Source: Thiotrichales bacterium (GTDB lineage: Bacteria > Pseudomonadota > Gammaproteobacteria > Francisellales > CACEW01). From it: a stretch of 35,823 bases of DNA. The position numbers and the translations under genes were made by a program. The stretch's first letter is position 1. Each line of letters opens with the position of its first letter. The notes beneath the pieces are model-generated. The model was not told the DNA's origin. It saw nothing but the letters and a program-made list of their open reading frames with translations, and did not search any database. This document shows, one piece after another, positions 9,943 through 19,232 of the stretch. The stretch is taken from contig CANJVU010000025.1 of NCBI GenBank assembly GCA_947478525.1, positions 1 to 35,823 on the forward strand, given 5' to 3'.

Positions 9943-10950
9943 TTAAACTCCTCGTAATCTTTCTGCAGCTTGTTCTGGCGTCATGTCGCGTTGCGCTTCC
10001 GCCAGCATTTCATAGCCAACCATAAATTTTTTGATGCTGGCAGAGCGCAGTAGAGGTGGATAAAAATGCGCATGTAATTGCCAGTGGTCTTGGTTGTTGG
10101 TGTTTTGTGGTGCGCCATGCCAGCCCATCGAGTAGGGGAAAGATACACCAAACAGACGATCGTAGCGTGTTAGTAAGTTTTTCAGAATCTCGGCCAGAGT
10201 AAGTCGTTGTTTTTCAGTTAATAGTGGTAGATGATTAATAGAAAATTTTGGCAGCAATAACGTTTCAAATGGCCACAGTGCCCAAAACGGCACGACTACC
10301 AGCCAGTCATTGTTTTCAACCACTATGCGTGTTTTTTTGGTTTGTTCGAGTTCAGCGTAATCCAACAACAGTTTACGCTGATGTGTTTGCCAATATTGTC
10401 GCTGTTGTTGGTCTTCTTTGAGCGCTTCATTGGGCAAATGTTTGCTTGCCCAGACTTGACCGTGCGGATGTGGGCTGGAGCAGCCCATTATTTCACCTTT
10501 GTTTTCAAATAGTTGGACCCAGGTGTAGGTTTTGCCCAGTTCAGTTATTTGTTGTGACCAGGTATCAATGACCCGCTCAATCGCAGGCGCAGACATATCA
10601 GCAAAGGTTTGATCATGCCTGGGTGAAAAACAAATCACCCGCGTGGTGCCTTGTACTGCTTGGCTTTGCAGTAGGGGATGTTCGGCGTTTATATCTACTG
10701 CATCTGGCAATAGCGCGGGATGGTCATTGGTAAAGACAAAAGTGTCAGGATAATTCGGGTTCTGTTCGCCATTGATGCGCGTGTTGCCCGGACATAAATA
10801 GCAGGTGGGGTCGTGGCTGAGCTGGGTGGTAACTGTTGGCGCTTCTTGCTTGCCTTGCCAGGGGCGTTTTGCCCGGTGTGGTGATACCAGTACCCACTCT
10901 CCAGTGAGCAGGTTCTGGCGGCGGTGGGGGTGGTCTGAAAGCAGCGACAT
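9943..10950 (-). CDS. galT: Galactose-1-phosphate uridylyltransferase
   Basis: HIT-superfamily enzyme exchanging UMP between UDP-glucose and galactose-1-phosphate. It is 335 residues (E. coli 348). The catalytic motif is SSPHPHGQVWAS with the uridylylated histidine at H163; zinc ligands C50 and C53 are in DPTCYLCPGN. First gene of a galT-galK operon, with a good promoter directly upstream at 10980-11009 (minus strand). Legionella and Coxiella relatives are not generally known for galactose catabolism, so the pathway may instead supply cell-surface sugars; that is inference. Confidence 0.96.
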   Translation of the reverse strand: MSLLSDHPHRRQNLLTGEWVLVSPHRAKRPWQGKQEAPTVTTQLSHDPTCYLCPGNTRINGEQNPNYPDTFVFTNDHPALLPDAVDINAEHPLLQSQAVQGTTRVICFSPRHDQTFADMSAPAIERVIDTWSQQITELGKTYTWVQLFENKGEIMGCSSPHPHGQVWASKHLPNEALKEDQQQRQYWQTHQRKLLLDYAELEQTKKTRIVVENNDWLVVVPFWALWPFETLLLPKFSINHLPLLTEKQRLTLAEILKNLLTRYDRLFGVSFPYSMGWHGAPQNTNNQDHWQLHAHFYPPLLRSASIKKFMVGYEMLAEAQRDMTPEQAAERLRGV

Positions 10951-10979
10951 AAGGGTTCCTGATCTGGCGTTATTGGGTT

Positions 10980-11009
10980 ACTATACCGTTAAGTCGGCGT
11001 GTGTTTCAA
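10980..11009 (-). promoter_or_regulatory. galTK promoter
   Basis: On the minus strand: -35 TTGAAA (11009-11004), 18-base spacer, -10 TATAGT (10985-10980). The expected start is near 10973, giving a leader of about 23 bases with GGAA before ATG 10950. Confidence 0.6.
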
Positions 11010-11021
11010 TCCATTTGCGGA

Positions 11022-11384
11022 TTAAGTATTTTGCAAAATGTAGGATTTCACGGCTGGATCCAGTAACCGGTAAACACCCTGTTCATCTTTAAAAACAATA
11101 TTTTTACTCTCAAGGGATTCAACGGCTTGAGCTGCAGTGGAAGCAGGGATTTTGGCCATGAGTAAGAAATCTTTGCCGCGGATTTCGGTGGTTGGTTGGT
11201 GTGCCAAACAGTTAACCACTCTTTTTTGATTCAGGCTAAGGTCAATCAATTCCGAGATAATGCTGTTTTTATTCGACAAAATAAAATCATTCCAAGTGTG
11301 CTCACACGTCCTCTGATATTTCACGACAGTATGGCACATAATTTTGTGTGTCGCAATTTTGTGTGTCATATAAGTGTGTGTCAT
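11022..11384 (-). pseudogene. Fragment with winged-helix-like tail, possibly remnant of an AAA-type ATPase
   Basis: A 120-codon open frame. Its C-terminal 75 residues (QKRVVNCLAHQPTTE, then FLLMAKIPASTAAQAVESL, ENIVF-like SKNIVFKDEQGVYRLLDP) resemble the winged-helix tail found at the end of prokaryotic AAA-type ATPases of the archaeal ATPase group. No P-loop or Walker B is present and pheA lies only 28 bases upstream, so the body of such an ATPase is missing. The N-terminal 20 residues are a pentapeptide repeat made by a 15-base tandem repeat (11338-11382). I judge it a decayed gene; a small standalone winged-helix DNA-binding protein is possible. Confidence 0.5.
11338..11382. repeat. Tandem repeat, three 15-base units
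   Basis: Units 11338-11352, 11353-11367 and 11368-11382 share the core ATTTTGTGTGTC, the third copy diverged. Read on the minus strand it encodes pentapeptides of the form xTHKI at the start of the 11022-11384 frame. Confidence 0.75.
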
Positions 11385-11412
11385 AAATATATGTTTCTAA
11401 GATTTTTTGTTA

Positions 11413-12219
11413 TTATTCAATTCGATAAGAGCCAATCACATTCAGCGACAACAGTAATGGCCGAATCTCTGCCAGCGCGGTGGCCAAAGGTTGCTGTTGT
11501 GCATGACCCATCATATCCGCAAAAAACCAATATTCCCAGGCTTTTTCGCGCGTGGGGTGGGATTCGATTTTGCTGAGGTTGATCTGATGCGTTCCCAGCA
11601 ACGACAATACCGACGCCAAAGCATTGGGTTGATTGGGCAAGGTAAACGTGAGTGATGTTTTATAATTTGTATTGGATTGGGTGGGTTCTGCGGTGCGGCC
11701 AATCAAGAAAAACCGGGTTTGATTAAACGGCTTGTCTTCAAAATTGGATTGTAAAATTTCCAGTTGATAATGCTGCGCCGCCAAGGCACTGGCAATGGCG
11801 GCAGTGTTGGCGGGGCGGTATTTGGCAATATGTTCAGCGGCACCCGCGGTATCAAAAAACGCTTCAGCTTTAATGTTCAGCTGCTTAAGGTGATCCTGAC
11901 ATTGTGCCAAGGCTTGTGGATGTGACAGTGCGGTTTTGATGGTGCCAATGCTGGCAGGCGCCATTAACATATGGTGAATCGGTAAAATATGTTCTGCCAC
12001 GGGAGATAGTCCGCTGGCGATTAGTGCTTGGCAAGCGGGTAATACCGTGCCACCTAAGGTGTTTTCTACCGGCAGCATTGCATAATCGGCGCTGCTATCA
12101 GCAACGGCTTGTAAGATGTCTTCAAACGTGGTTTTTGCAATGACCATGGCGGTGGGATAATAGCGAGCAATCGCTTGTTCTGAATAAGCGCCTTTGCAGC
12201 CTTGAAATGCAATATTCAT
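11413..12219 (-). CDS. pheA: Prephenate dehydratase (monofunctional, with ACT domain)
   Basis: Converts prephenate to phenylpyruvate in phenylalanine synthesis. I chose ATG 12219 (268 residues) because MNIAFQGCKGAYSEQAI is the canonical start; an earlier in-frame ATG would add 34 unrelated residues that overlap the upstream gene. Visible: the two periplasmic-binding-like lobes with MLPVENTLGGTV near 60-72; the catalytic TRF motif in NQTRFFLIG; and a C-terminal ACT domain (SLTFTLPNQPNALASVLSLL) whose regulatory ESRP motif reads ESHP. No chorismate mutase domain is fused, unlike E. coli PheA. It begins 8 bases after the stop of the upstream membrane gene, so the two are probably one transcript. 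Confidence 0.93.
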   Translation of the reverse strand: MNIAFQGCKGAYSEQAIARYYPTAMVIAKTTFEDILQAVADSSADYAMLPVENTLGGTVLPACQALIASGLSPVAEHILPIHHMLMAPASIGTIKTALSHPQALAQCQDHLKQLNIKAEAFFDTAGAAEHIAKYRPANTAAIASALAAQHYQLEILQSNFEDKPFNQTRFFLIGRTAEPTQSNTNYKTSLTFTLPNQPNALASVLSLLGTHQINLSKIESHPTREKAWEYWFFADMMGHAQQQPLATALAEIRPLLLSLNVIGSYRIE

Positions 12220-12227
12220 TGCGGGTA

Positions 12228-13022
12228 TTAGCTCACTTGATGGTCGATGATATAACGATACACCATACCCCACATAATAAAGGTCATCGGCATGGTCCAC
12301 AGCATTCCAACCAAGAAACACACCATACCGATGGTGTTTAAAATAACGCTCAGTATCAGCAGTAAGATAATCAAGGGCAGGTGTTTAAAGCTGGCGCGTA
12401 TGGAGACCCAGACGGCGCGCAGTGGGTTGAATTCTTTTTCAATCACCAGGGGTAGTGCAAAAATACAGAGCAGCTGAAATACATAAGTGATGATGATTGC
12501 CAATGCAATCCATGCGATGGTGCCATAAGCCAGGTAAGCATAATCAGGTGTGGATAAATGGATGTGTACCACTTCCAGAATCGAGATGGGCAGGAGGATG
12601 AGGATGGCAGTGATGATCAAGCTAAACAAGGAGATGAGGATCATGGCGACACCCAGTGGCAGCCATTTGTAAAAATATAATAATCCGGAAGTTGAGCTAA
12701 CCGCCTGACCTTGTGCGCGTTGAATGGCGATCATAAATCCACCCGCAAAAAACGGCGCCATGATGAATGAAAGGCAAAGGTAAAGCGGCATGGAAGAGAA
12801 ATATTGTAATGCTGAGCTGCTCTTGGTAGAGACTGCGGCGGTTGAACCCTGCGCAGCGCCCAGAAATCCAAGTTTGGCAGCAATGAGTTGGCATATAACC
12901 AGTAGCAGTAATGCGGAAAAAAGCAACCAGAACACCGCACCCTTGGTGCCCGAGACGAGATGCCAGGATTGTCTGAGTAAGTGACGGATGGTGAGTTTTT
13001 GTAGGTTGGTTTGTGTGGTCAT
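12228..13022 (-). CDS. Integral membrane protein of unknown function (about six helices)
   Basis: 264 residues with a short cytosolic N-terminus and roughly six hydrophobic segments (for example FWLLFSALLLLVICQLIAA, MILISLFSLIITAILILLPI, and LPLIILLLILSVILNTIGMV). It resembles the BPSS1780/YciC-like group of uncharacterised bacterial membrane proteins in its pattern (N-terminal basic helix, FALPLVIEKEFNPLRAVWVS motif before the last helices), but I cannot name the family with certainty. GGAG lies 8 bases before ATG 13022 and a promoter lies at 13050-13078. The prephenate dehydratase gene follows after 8 bases, giving a two-gene operon. Confidence 0.8.
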   Translation of the reverse strand: MTTQTNLQKLTIRHLLRQSWHLVSGTKGAVFWLLFSALLLLVICQLIAAKLGFLGAAQGSTAAVSTKSSSALQYFSSMPLYLCLSFIMAPFFAGGFMIAIQRAQGQAVSSTSGLLYFYKWLPLGVAMILISLFSLIITAILILLPISILEVVHIHLSTPDYAYLAYGTIAWIALAIIITYVFQLLCIFALPLVIEKEFNPLRAVWVSIRASFKHLPLIILLLILSVILNTIGMVCFLVGMLWTMPMTFIMWGMVYRYIIDHQVS

Positions 13023-13049
13023 TGTGTTGCTCCATGGCTTTGTTGATAA

Positions 13050-13078
13050 AGTATAGTCGATATTTGCTGAGATATGAA
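13050..13078 (-). promoter_or_regulatory. Candidate promoter of the membrane protein-pheA operon
   Basis: On the minus strand: TTCATA (13078-13073), 17-base spacer, TATACT (13055-13050). The start would be about 20 bases upstream of ATG 13022. Confidence 0.5.
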
Positions 13079-13100
13079 TGGATTGTTGAAAGCGCGGAAA

Positions 13101-13180
13101 TATAAATTATATTTTATACGGGAGGGTTGTTATTGTTAATGTATAAATCATAATTTATATTTTCTCAAAAAGTGAGTGAT
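13101..13180. repeat. AT-rich near-palindromes between MFS gene and membrane-protein promoter
   Basis: TATAAATTATATTTTATA (13101-13118) and TATAAATCATAATTTATA (13142-13159) are near-palindromic and related to each other; a third TTATAAATTTT lies at 13171-13181. No GC-rich terminator is present. They may be weak bidirectional terminators or operators. Confidence 0.4.
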
Positions 13181-14383
13181 TTATAAATTTTGTTTTATTT
13201 TTTTAATGACGAACAGCATAATCCAAATCATTCCCAATCCAGCACAAAACAGAAAAATCGCATTGCTGCCAAAATGACTGAACACCCAGCCGCCGCCAGC
13301 GCCGCCAAAAAAAACGCCAAGGAATTGCGCGCTGGAATAAATGCCCATCGCGGTACCTTTATTTTCCGGTGGGGCGGTTTTGGAAATTAAGGAGGGCAGC
13401 ATGCCTTCTAGTAAGGTAAACGCCGCAAAAAACAAACACAGCAACACGCTGATGACGATGAGGTTTTGATGCCATTGCCATAGTGCCAGCGTGCTCAGTG
13501 TCAGCACAATAACGGCGCCTAGAAAAGTCGATTGCATTTTGCGTTTTTTCTCGGCGATGATCATGAATGGCACCATCAAGAGGCAGGCGATGAATAAGAT
13601 GATCAAATAGAACAACCAGGATTGGTTCATGCCACTATTTTTTAATAGCACGGGAACAGCGATAAACAGCGCCATCAAAATCCCATGTAATAAAAAAATG
13701 CCAATGTCTAAACGTAATAACGAGGGCATTTTCAATACTTTTTTGAATGCGTGCAGTGCTGGTGCTGGTTCACATTCGCGGTGAAAGCGGCGTGGTGGGG
13801 TGGGAATGGTGGTCAGCATCACAATGCTTAAACAGGCCAGGCCAGCCGTTAGCCAAAAAATGCCGTGCAGTCCAATTACGCCATTGAGCAACGGGCCGAG
13901 AATCATGGCGATTACAAACGATAAGCCAATCACCATGCCAATCATCGACATGGCGCGCAGACGTTTGTCATCAGGGGTGCTATCGGCCACCAGTGCGATC
14001 AAGGTGCTACCGATGGCGCCAGCGCCTTGCAAGGCTCGACCAATAATGATGCCGTAAATATTGTGTGACAGGGCGGCAATCACGCTGCCGAGGATAAATA
14101 ATAGTAAACCAAATAAAATAACAGGTTTGCGGCCAATACGGTCGGACACCATGCCAAAGGGGATTTGCAAAATGGCTTGCGTTAACCCGTAAATGCCCAG
14201 TGCCAAGCCAATTAGAGTGGGTGTGGCATGAGTGAGTTGTAGGGTGTATAAGCTTAAAATGGGTAGAATCATAAACAGACCAAGCATGCGAAATGCATAA
14301 ATGCTGGCGAGGGATAGAACGACCTTACGTGCTAGTGGTGTCAAGAGATTTCCAGTTGCGATTTCAAAATAATATGCTACCAT
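13181..14383 (-). CDS. MFS transporter, YajR-like
   Basis: Inner-membrane major facilitator with about twelve helices, 400 residues. The family signature between helices 2 and 3 reads GMVSDRIGRKPVILFG, and motif C-like GRALQGAGAIGS follows. The run FRMLGLFMILPILSLY, GIYGLTQAILQIPFG, LLEGMLPSLISK and GTAMGIYSSAQFLGVFFGG closely follows E. coli YajR as I remember it, but the C-terminal ferredoxin-like YAM domain of YajR is absent. Substrate is unknown; drug or proton-coupled export is inferred. Start ATG 14383 has AGGA about 10 bases upstream. It is divergent from cyoA, only 45 bases apart. Confidence 0.87.
   Translation of the reverse strand: MVAYYFEIATGNLLTPLARKVVLSLASIYAFRMLGLFMILPILSLYTLQLTHATPTLIGLALGIYGLTQAILQIPFGMVSDRIGRKPVILFGLLLFILGSVIAALSHNIYGIIIGRALQGAGAIGSTLIALVADSTPDDKRLRAMSMIGMVIGLSFVIAMILGPLLNGVIGLHGIFWLTAGLACLSIVMLTTIPTPPRRFHRECEPAPALHAFKKVLKMPSLLRLDIGIFLLHGILMALFIAVPVLLKNSGMNQSWLFYLIILFIACLLMVPFMIIAEKKRKMQSTFLGAVIVLTLSTLALWQWHQNLIVISVLLCLFFAAFTLLEGMLPSLISKTAPPENKGTAMGIYSSAQFLGVFFGGAGGGWVFSHFGSNAIFLFCAGLGMIWIMLFVIKKIKQNL
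14356..14383 (+). promoter_or_regulatory. Weak candidate promoter of the cyo operon
   Basis: TTGCGA (14356-14361), 16-base spacer, TACCAT (14378-14383), both four of six to consensus. It would overlap the start of the divergent MFS gene. No better pair was seen in the 45-base gap. Confidence 0.3.
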
Positions 14384-14428
14384 ACAGCGGAAATCCTAAC
14401 AACGATAACTGAAAAGGAAGTGAGTATT

Positions 14429-15340
14429 GTGAAGAAGCTTCGACATTTTCTTTTTGCGACTCTGGCCGTTGGCATCTTGTTGTTGCTGACCGGTTGTGGC
14501 GCAGAAGTCTTTAATCCCAAGGGCCCCATTGCGGCACGTGAAATGCAGCTGTTGATCGATGCGGTATTGCTGATGTGCATTATTGTGGTGCCGGTCATTA
14601 TTGCTACCTTTGTGATCGCCTATCGTTATCGTGCTTCTAATACTAAAGCGAAATATTCACCGAATTGGGCGCATAGCAATTTGCTGGAAGCCGGCTGGTG
14701 GGTATTGCCAATTTTGATTATTGTGGTGTTGGCGACCATGACTTGGCGTACGACGCATCAGCTCGACCCTTACAAGCCGTTGGTGTCGAACACCAAGCCG
14801 ATTACCATCCAGGCGGTATCGTTACAATGGAGGTGGTTGTTTATCTATCCGGATCAACACATTGCGACCTTGGATTTTGTGGAATTCCCGGTGAATACAC
14901 CGATCAATTTCAAAATCACGTCTGATGCGCCGATGAACTCGTTCCAAATTCAACAGTTGGCGGGGCAAATCTACGCCATGGCGGGAATGAAAACACAGTT
15001 GCATTTGAGCGCCAGCCAACCTGGTGACTATTTTGGACGCTCCGTTAGTTTTAGTGGTAATGGCTTTCCCGGCATGATATTTACAGCCAGAGTGGTGTCA
15101 AATGATGCGTTTAACCGATGGGTTAGCACGGTGAAACAGTCGCCACAACAGTTAACCTGGGCGGCTTATACCCAATTGGCATTGCCTAGCGAAGATCATA
15201 CCGTACAGCTGTATTCCAACGTCGATGATAATTTGTTTAACAACATCATCATGAAATATATCGGACCAGATGCTGCGGCAATGGGTATGCAAGACATGAG
15301 TAGTATGAAAAATATGAGCGGTATGAAATCTGCTTCTTAA
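14429..15340 (+). CDS. cyoA: Cytochrome bo3 ubiquinol oxidase subunit II
   Basis: Lipoprotein subunit of the heme-copper quinol oxidase in the inner membrane. GTG 14429 is preferred over the in-frame GTG 14420 because GGAAG (14416-14420) then sits 8 bases upstream; the product is 303 residues. Visible: signal peptide [20 protein letters not shown] with lipobox TGC (lipidated C23); two membrane helices ([15 protein letters not shown] and [17 protein letters not shown]); and a cupredoxin domain ([19 protein letters not shown]) lacking the CuA cysteines, as expected for a quinol rather than cytochrome c oxidase. The tail is methionine-rich ([16 protein letters not shown]). First gene of cyoABCDE; cyoB follows after 16 bases. 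Confidence 0.95.
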   Translation: MKKLRHFLFATLAVGILLLLTGCGAEVFNPKGPIAAREMQLLIDAVLLMCIIVVPVIIATFVIAYRYRASNTKAKYSPNWAHSNLLEAGWWVLPILIIVVLATMTWRTTHQLDPYKPLVSNTKPITIQAVSLQWRWLFIYPDQHIATLDFVEFPVNTPINFKITSDAPMNSFQIQQLAGQIYAMAGMKTQLHLSASQPGDYFGRSVSFSGNGFPGMIFTARVVSNDAFNRWVSTVKQSPQQLTWAAYTQLALPSEDHTVQLYSNVDDNLFNNIIMKYIGPDAAAMGMQDMSSMKNMSGMKSAS

Positions 15341-15356
15341 GGTAAGGGAATCGATA

Positions 15357-17363
15357 ATGGATATGTCACAGTTACAACAACTGATTTTTGGAAGATTAAC
15401 CTTAAATGACCTCCCACTACACAACCCGATTGTCATGGGTGCTGGCGCTTTCATGGGGCTGGTTGCACTTGCTGTGGTTGGTGTATTGTTCTACACCAAA
15501 CGCTGGACCTGGTTGTGGAAAGAGTGGTTGACTTCGGTAGACCACAAAAAAATCGGTATTATGTATTTGATTTTTGCCTTTGTAATGTTGCTACGCGGCT
15601 TCTCTGATGCGATCATGATGCGTACCCAACAAGCGATGTCCGTCGGTGCCAACATGGGGTATTTGCCGCCAGAACATTATAACCAAGTGTTTACCGCGCA
15701 TGGCGTGATCATGATTTTCTTTATGGCGATGGCCTTTGTTTTTGGCTTGGTCAATATCATTGTGCCGCTGCAAATCGGTGCGCGCGATGTGGCGTATCCT
15801 TATTTGAACTCACTGAGCTTTTGGTTGACCGTTTCTGGCGGTATGCTGGTGATGATTTCCTTGATCGTGGGGGATTTCGCAGCCGCAGGGTGGCTGGCAT
15901 ATCCACCTTTATCGGAATTGAAATATAGCCCAACGGTAGGGATGGACTATTACTTGTGGTCACTGTCGATTTCCGGTATCGGGACATTGATTGGGGGTAT
16001 TAACGTGCTGGTGACCATCATCAAAATGCGTTGCCCTGGCATGACCTTGATGCGTATGCCATTGTTCACCTGGTCAGTTTTGTGCGCAATGATTTTAGTG
16101 GTGATTTCCTTCCCTATTCTTAATATTACCCTGAACATGTTGTTCCTGGATCGCTTCTTCGGTATGCACTTCTTTACCAATGACATGGGTGGCAACCCGA
16201 TGATGTACATCAACTTGATCTGGACCTGGGGTCACCCTGAGGTTTATATCTTGGTATTACCAGCGTTTGGTATTTTCTCGGAAGTGGTCGCCACTTTTTC
16301 CAAGAAAAAATTATTTGGTTATGCGGCGATGGTATATGCCACTGCAGTGATTACGATTCTATCGTTTACGGTATGGTTACATCACTTCTTTACCATGGGC
16401 GCTGGCGCCAATGTAAATGCGGTATTCGGCATTGCGACGATGATTATTTCGATTCCCACCGGTGTGAAAATCTTTAACTGGCTGGCGACGATGTATCGTG
16501 GCCGTATCACCTTTACCATACCGATGATGTGGACCATTGCCTTTTTGGTAACCTTCACCATCGGGGGTATGACTGGTGTATTGATGTCGGTTCCTGGCGT
16601 TGACTTCCAGTTACATAACAGCGTGTTTTTGGTCGCGCATTTCCATAACACCATTATCGGTGGTGTGGTGTTTGGCTTGTTCGCGGGTTACACCTACTGG
16701 TTCCCAAAAATGTTTGGTTTCAAACTGCATGAGGGCTGGGGTAAGTGCGCATTCTGGTGTTGGGTAGTTGGTTTCTTTATGGCATTCATGCCGCTCTACG
16801 TCTTGGGCTTGATGGGCATGACCAGAAGGATCAACCATTACTCCGTTGAATCCGGTTACCACCCATACTTGGTGTTTGCGATGTTCGGTGCTTTTGTTAT
16901 TTTCTTTGGTATTGTATCGTTGGTGGTGCAGTTGATTGTCAGTATCAAACAACGCGATCAAAACCGCGATACCACGGGTGATGCGTGGGATGGCAGAACT
17001 TTGGAATGGTCGATTCCTTCTCCTGCACCGTTCTACAACTTTGCGGTAGAGCCGGTGGTAGATGACCGTGATGCGTTCTGGAAAGAAAAACAAATGGCCT
17101 TGCATAACAAAGCAGTGCCGATGCGACCGCATTACACCGACATACATATGCCCAGAAATACTTCGCTTGGTTTTATTGTGGGTATCGCTGCGGGTGTGTT
17201 TGGTTTTGGCATGGTATGGGAAATGCCATTGGTCATTATCGCTGGCGCCGTTGTGATGTTGATAGGTATAATTGCCAGAACCTTTGACTTTAATACCGAT
17301 TATTATGTGACGGCTGCCGAAGTGGCAAAAACCGAAGCCGCATTACGTGGGGTGAAATCATGA
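15357..17363 (+). CDS. cyoB: Cytochrome bo3 ubiquinol oxidase subunit I
   Basis: Catalytic subunit that oxidises ubiquinol, reduces oxygen to water and pumps protons. It is 668 residues (E. coli 663). The low-spin heme histidine lies in [13 protein letters not shown]; the Tyr-His crosslink motif is [15 protein letters not shown]; CuB histidines are in LHHFFTMG; and the heme histidines in [11 protein letters not shown]. About fifteen hydrophobic helices are evident. cyoC overlaps its last four bases (ATGA type), indicating translational coupling. Confidence 0.98.
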   Translation: MDMSQLQQLIFGRLTLNDLPLHNPIVMGAGAFMGLVALAVVGVLFYTKRWTWLWKEWLTSVDHKKIGIMYLIFAFVMLLRGFSDAIMMRTQQAMSVGANMGYLPPEHYNQVFTAHGVIMIFFMAMAFVFGLVNIIVPLQIGARDVAYPYLNSLSFWLTVSGGMLVMISLIVGDFAAAGWLAYPPLSELKYSPTVGMDYYLWSLSISGIGTLIGGINVLVTIIKMRCPGMTLMRMPLFTWSVLCAMILVVISFPILNITLNMLFLDRFFGMHFFTNDMGGNPMMYINLIWTWGHPEVYILVLPAFGIFSEVVATFSKKKLFGYAAMVYATAVITILSFTVWLHHFFTMGAGANVNAVFGIATMIISIPTGVKIFNWLATMYRGRITFTIPMMWTIAFLVTFTIGGMTGVLMSVPGVDFQLHNSVFLVAHFHNTIIGGVVFGLFAGYTYWFPKMFGFKLHEGWGKCAFWCWVVGFFMAFMPLYVLGLMGMTRRINHYSVESGYHPYLVFAMFGAFVIFFGIVSLVVQLIVSIKQRDQNRDTTGDAWDGRTLEWSIPSPAPFYNFAVEPVVDDRDAFWKEKQMALHNKAVPMRPHYTDIHMPRNTSLGFIVGIAAGVFGFGMVWEMPLVIIAGAVVMLIGIIARTFDFNTDYYVTAAEVAKTEAALRGVKS

Positions 17364-18016
17364 CAGATCAAGTATTGCAAAACGAACATCACGATCACGC
17401 AGCATGTGATCACAACCATGATCATGCGCACGGGCATGAACACAGCCATGGTCACCACGATCCTGCGGGTAAGGTGATCTTTGGATTTTGGCTGTTTATT
17501 CTCAGTGACTGCGTGTTATTCGCGGCACAGTTTGCCACGTATTCAGTATTGCACAATAATACTTTTGGTAATATTGGCATAGCTGGTGTGGCGAGCATGC
17601 CTTGGGTATTCAGTCAGACCCTATTATTGCTGGTCAGTTGTATGGCCTATGGGTTAAGTTTGAATAGCCTTCATCAGGGGGATGTTCGCAAAGTACAAGC
17701 CTGGTTGTTGGTGATGTTTTTGATTGGCTTGCTGTTTGTACATCAAGAATTTATGCAGTTTCATGCCTTGTATATCACCGGTCACAGCTGGCATGAAAGC
17801 GCCTTTTTGTCAGCATTCTTCAGTTTGCTTGGTACGCATTGGGTGCATTTATGTGTAGGTTTGTTGTGGATGCTAGTTTTGATCGTTCAATTCTCGTTAC
17901 AAAAAATTACCCCAACGATGAAGACTCGCTTGATTTGTTTGGGGCTGTTCTGGAACTTCCTCAACCTAATTTGGGTGTGTATTTTCACGCTGGTTTATCT
18001 GATGGGAGCGATTTAA
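17360..18016 (+). CDS. cyoC: Cytochrome bo3 ubiquinol oxidase subunit III, with histidine-rich N-terminus
   Basis: Five-helix subunit III that stabilises the oxidase. It is 218 residues (E. coli 204). The body is canonical: [20 protein letters not shown] near 40-60, HQEFMQF and a final [17 protein letters not shown]. The N-terminal extension, residues about 10-33, holds twelve histidines ([15 protein letters not shown] and following), plus C16, which looks like a metal-binding tail of the sort seen in zinc or nickel chaperones. Start ATG 17360 overlaps the cyoB stop; cyoD follows after 1 base. Confidence 0.96.
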   Translation: MTDQVLQNEHHDHAACDHNHDHAHGHEHSHGHHDPAGKVIFGFWLFILSDCVLFAAQFATYSVLHNNTFGNIGIAGVASMPWVFSQTLLLLVSCMAYGLSLNSLHQGDVRKVQAWLLVMFLIGLLFVHQEFMQFHALYITGHSWHESAFLSAFFSLLGTHWVHLCVGLLWMLVLIVQFSLQKITPTMKTRLICLGLFWNFLNLIWVCIFTLVYLMGAI

Positions 18017-18017
18017 T

Positions 18018-18341
18018 ATGAGCAATCCATGTAAAAATCAAAAAATCCTGGGGTTTTATCTCACGGGCTTGGTATTGTCGGTTATCTTTGTGGTGCTGGC
18101 GTATCATCTTGTCACGCAGCACCAGCTGCCCAAAGAATCGTTGTATATCGCCGTGGTGGTGTTGGGTGTTTTGCAACTGGTGACGCAAATTATTTGTTTC
18201 TTACGCTTAGGTAAATCTAATCCAGAAGATAAGAGCTGGAACTGGGTTGCTTTGGTGTTTACCTTTATTGTAATCGTTATCGTGGTGACCGGTTCTTTGT
18301 GGATCATGTATAACTTGAATTACAACATGATGGTGAATTAG
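18018..18341 (+). CDS. cyoD: Cytochrome bo3 ubiquinol oxidase subunit IV
   Basis: Small three-helix subunit needed for assembly of the CuB site. It is 107 residues (E. coli 109). Helices: LTGLVLSVIFVVLAYHLV, YIAVVVLGVLQLVTQIICFL and ALVFTFIVIVIVVTGSLWIM, with the usual C-terminal WIMYNLNYNMM. The stop codon shares its last base with the GTG start of cyoE. Confidence 0.95.
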   Translation: MSNPCKNQKILGFYLTGLVLSVIFVVLAYHLVTQHQLPKESLYIAVVVLGVLQLVTQIICFLRLGKSNPEDKSWNWVALVFTFIVIVIVVTGSLWIMYNLNYNMMVN

Positions 18342-19180
18342 TGAGATTTTTTTCAATCCTCAAGCCGGGGATTATCTTTGGTAACCTGATTACGCTGTGT
18401 GGAGGCTTTTTCCTGGCCTCCCACGACCACTTTGATGGCTGGTTATTTTTATCGGTGTTGGTAGGAATGGCGCTAATCATTGGCGCTGGCTGCATCTTTA
18501 ATAATTTAATCGATCGCGACATCGATCAACTGATGGATCGCACCAAAAACCGCTCGCTCGTCACCCGCAAAATTCATCCCATTATTGCCATTGTTTATGC
18601 GTTCATATTATTGACTTTAGGCTTTGTGGAGCTCTATCAAACCACCAATTTCTTAACCGTATGGATTGCCTTTATTGGCTTCTTTGTTTATGTGATTATC
18701 TACAGCATCTGTTTAAAGCGCAGCACCACCTTCAGCACCATCATCGGCGCGATTTCTGGCGCAGTGCCAATGGTAACCGGATATACCGCCGTCACCAACC
18801 GCTTTGACACCGGCGCGTTGCTGTTGTTCTTGATCATGTTCCTCTGGCAAATGCCGCATTTTTACGCCATCGCCATTTACCGCATGCAAGATTTTATCGC
18901 CGCTGATCTGCCAATCTTGCCGGTTAAAAAAGGCATTCGTTATACCAAAATCTGTATGTTGTGGTACATCGTTGCGTTTACCATCGTTGCGGTACTCCCC
19001 AGCTTCTTCGGCTATACCGGCTGGAGCTACGGTATCGTTGCTCTGGTTCTGGGATTGTTTTGGCTATATACCGGTATCAAAGGATTTTCCACTGGCAATG
19101 ACCTGAAATGGGCGCGCAAGATGTTCCTGATTTCGATCATTGAAATTATGGTTTTGTGTGTGATGATGGCGATTCAATAA
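18341..19180 (+). CDS. cyoE: Heme O synthase (protoheme IX farnesyltransferase)
   Basis: UbiA-family membrane prenyltransferase that converts heme b to heme o for the CyoB active site. It is 279 residues, a little shorter than E. coli CyoE (296), with about nine hydrophobic helices. The first aspartate-rich motif reads NNLIDRDIDQLMDRTKNRSL near 54-73; the usual NRPL is NRSL here. The second motif region is QMPHFYAIAIYRMQDFIAA. The start is GTG 18341, overlapping the cyoD stop. It closes the operon and faces the OTU-protein gene across 43 bases. Confidence 0.95.
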   Translation: MRFFSILKPGIIFGNLITLCGGFFLASHDHFDGWLFLSVLVGMALIIGAGCIFNNLIDRDIDQLMDRTKNRSLVTRKIHPIIAIVYAFILLTLGFVELYQTTNFLTVWIAFIGFFVYVIIYSICLKRSTTFSTIIGAISGAVPMVTGYTAVTNRFDTGALLLFLIMFLWQMPHFYAIAIYRMQDFIAADLPILPVKKGIRYTKICMLWYIVAFTIVAVLPSFFGYTGWSYGIVALVLGLFWLYTGIKGFSTGNDLKWARKMFLISIIEIMVLCVMMAIQ

Positions 19181-19203
19181 CCGTATTTTTTAAATTACCA
19201 CAC

Positions 19204-19232
19204 ACGGCAAAAGCGAGCCTTTTTTAAGCCGT
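19204..19232. terminator. Possible weak bidirectional terminator between cyoE and the OTU gene
   Basis: ACGGC (19204-19208) pairs with GCCGT (19228-19232) around an interior with a short AAAAG/CTTTT pairing and a T6 run (19220-19225). The stem is short and overlaps the OTU gene stop, so this is tentative. Confidence 0.3.

Noticed and set aside
12220..12321. 34-residue N-terminal extension of prephenate dehydratase
   Set aside because: It overlaps the coding end of the upstream membrane protein and does not resemble the family; ATG 12219 gives the canonical start.
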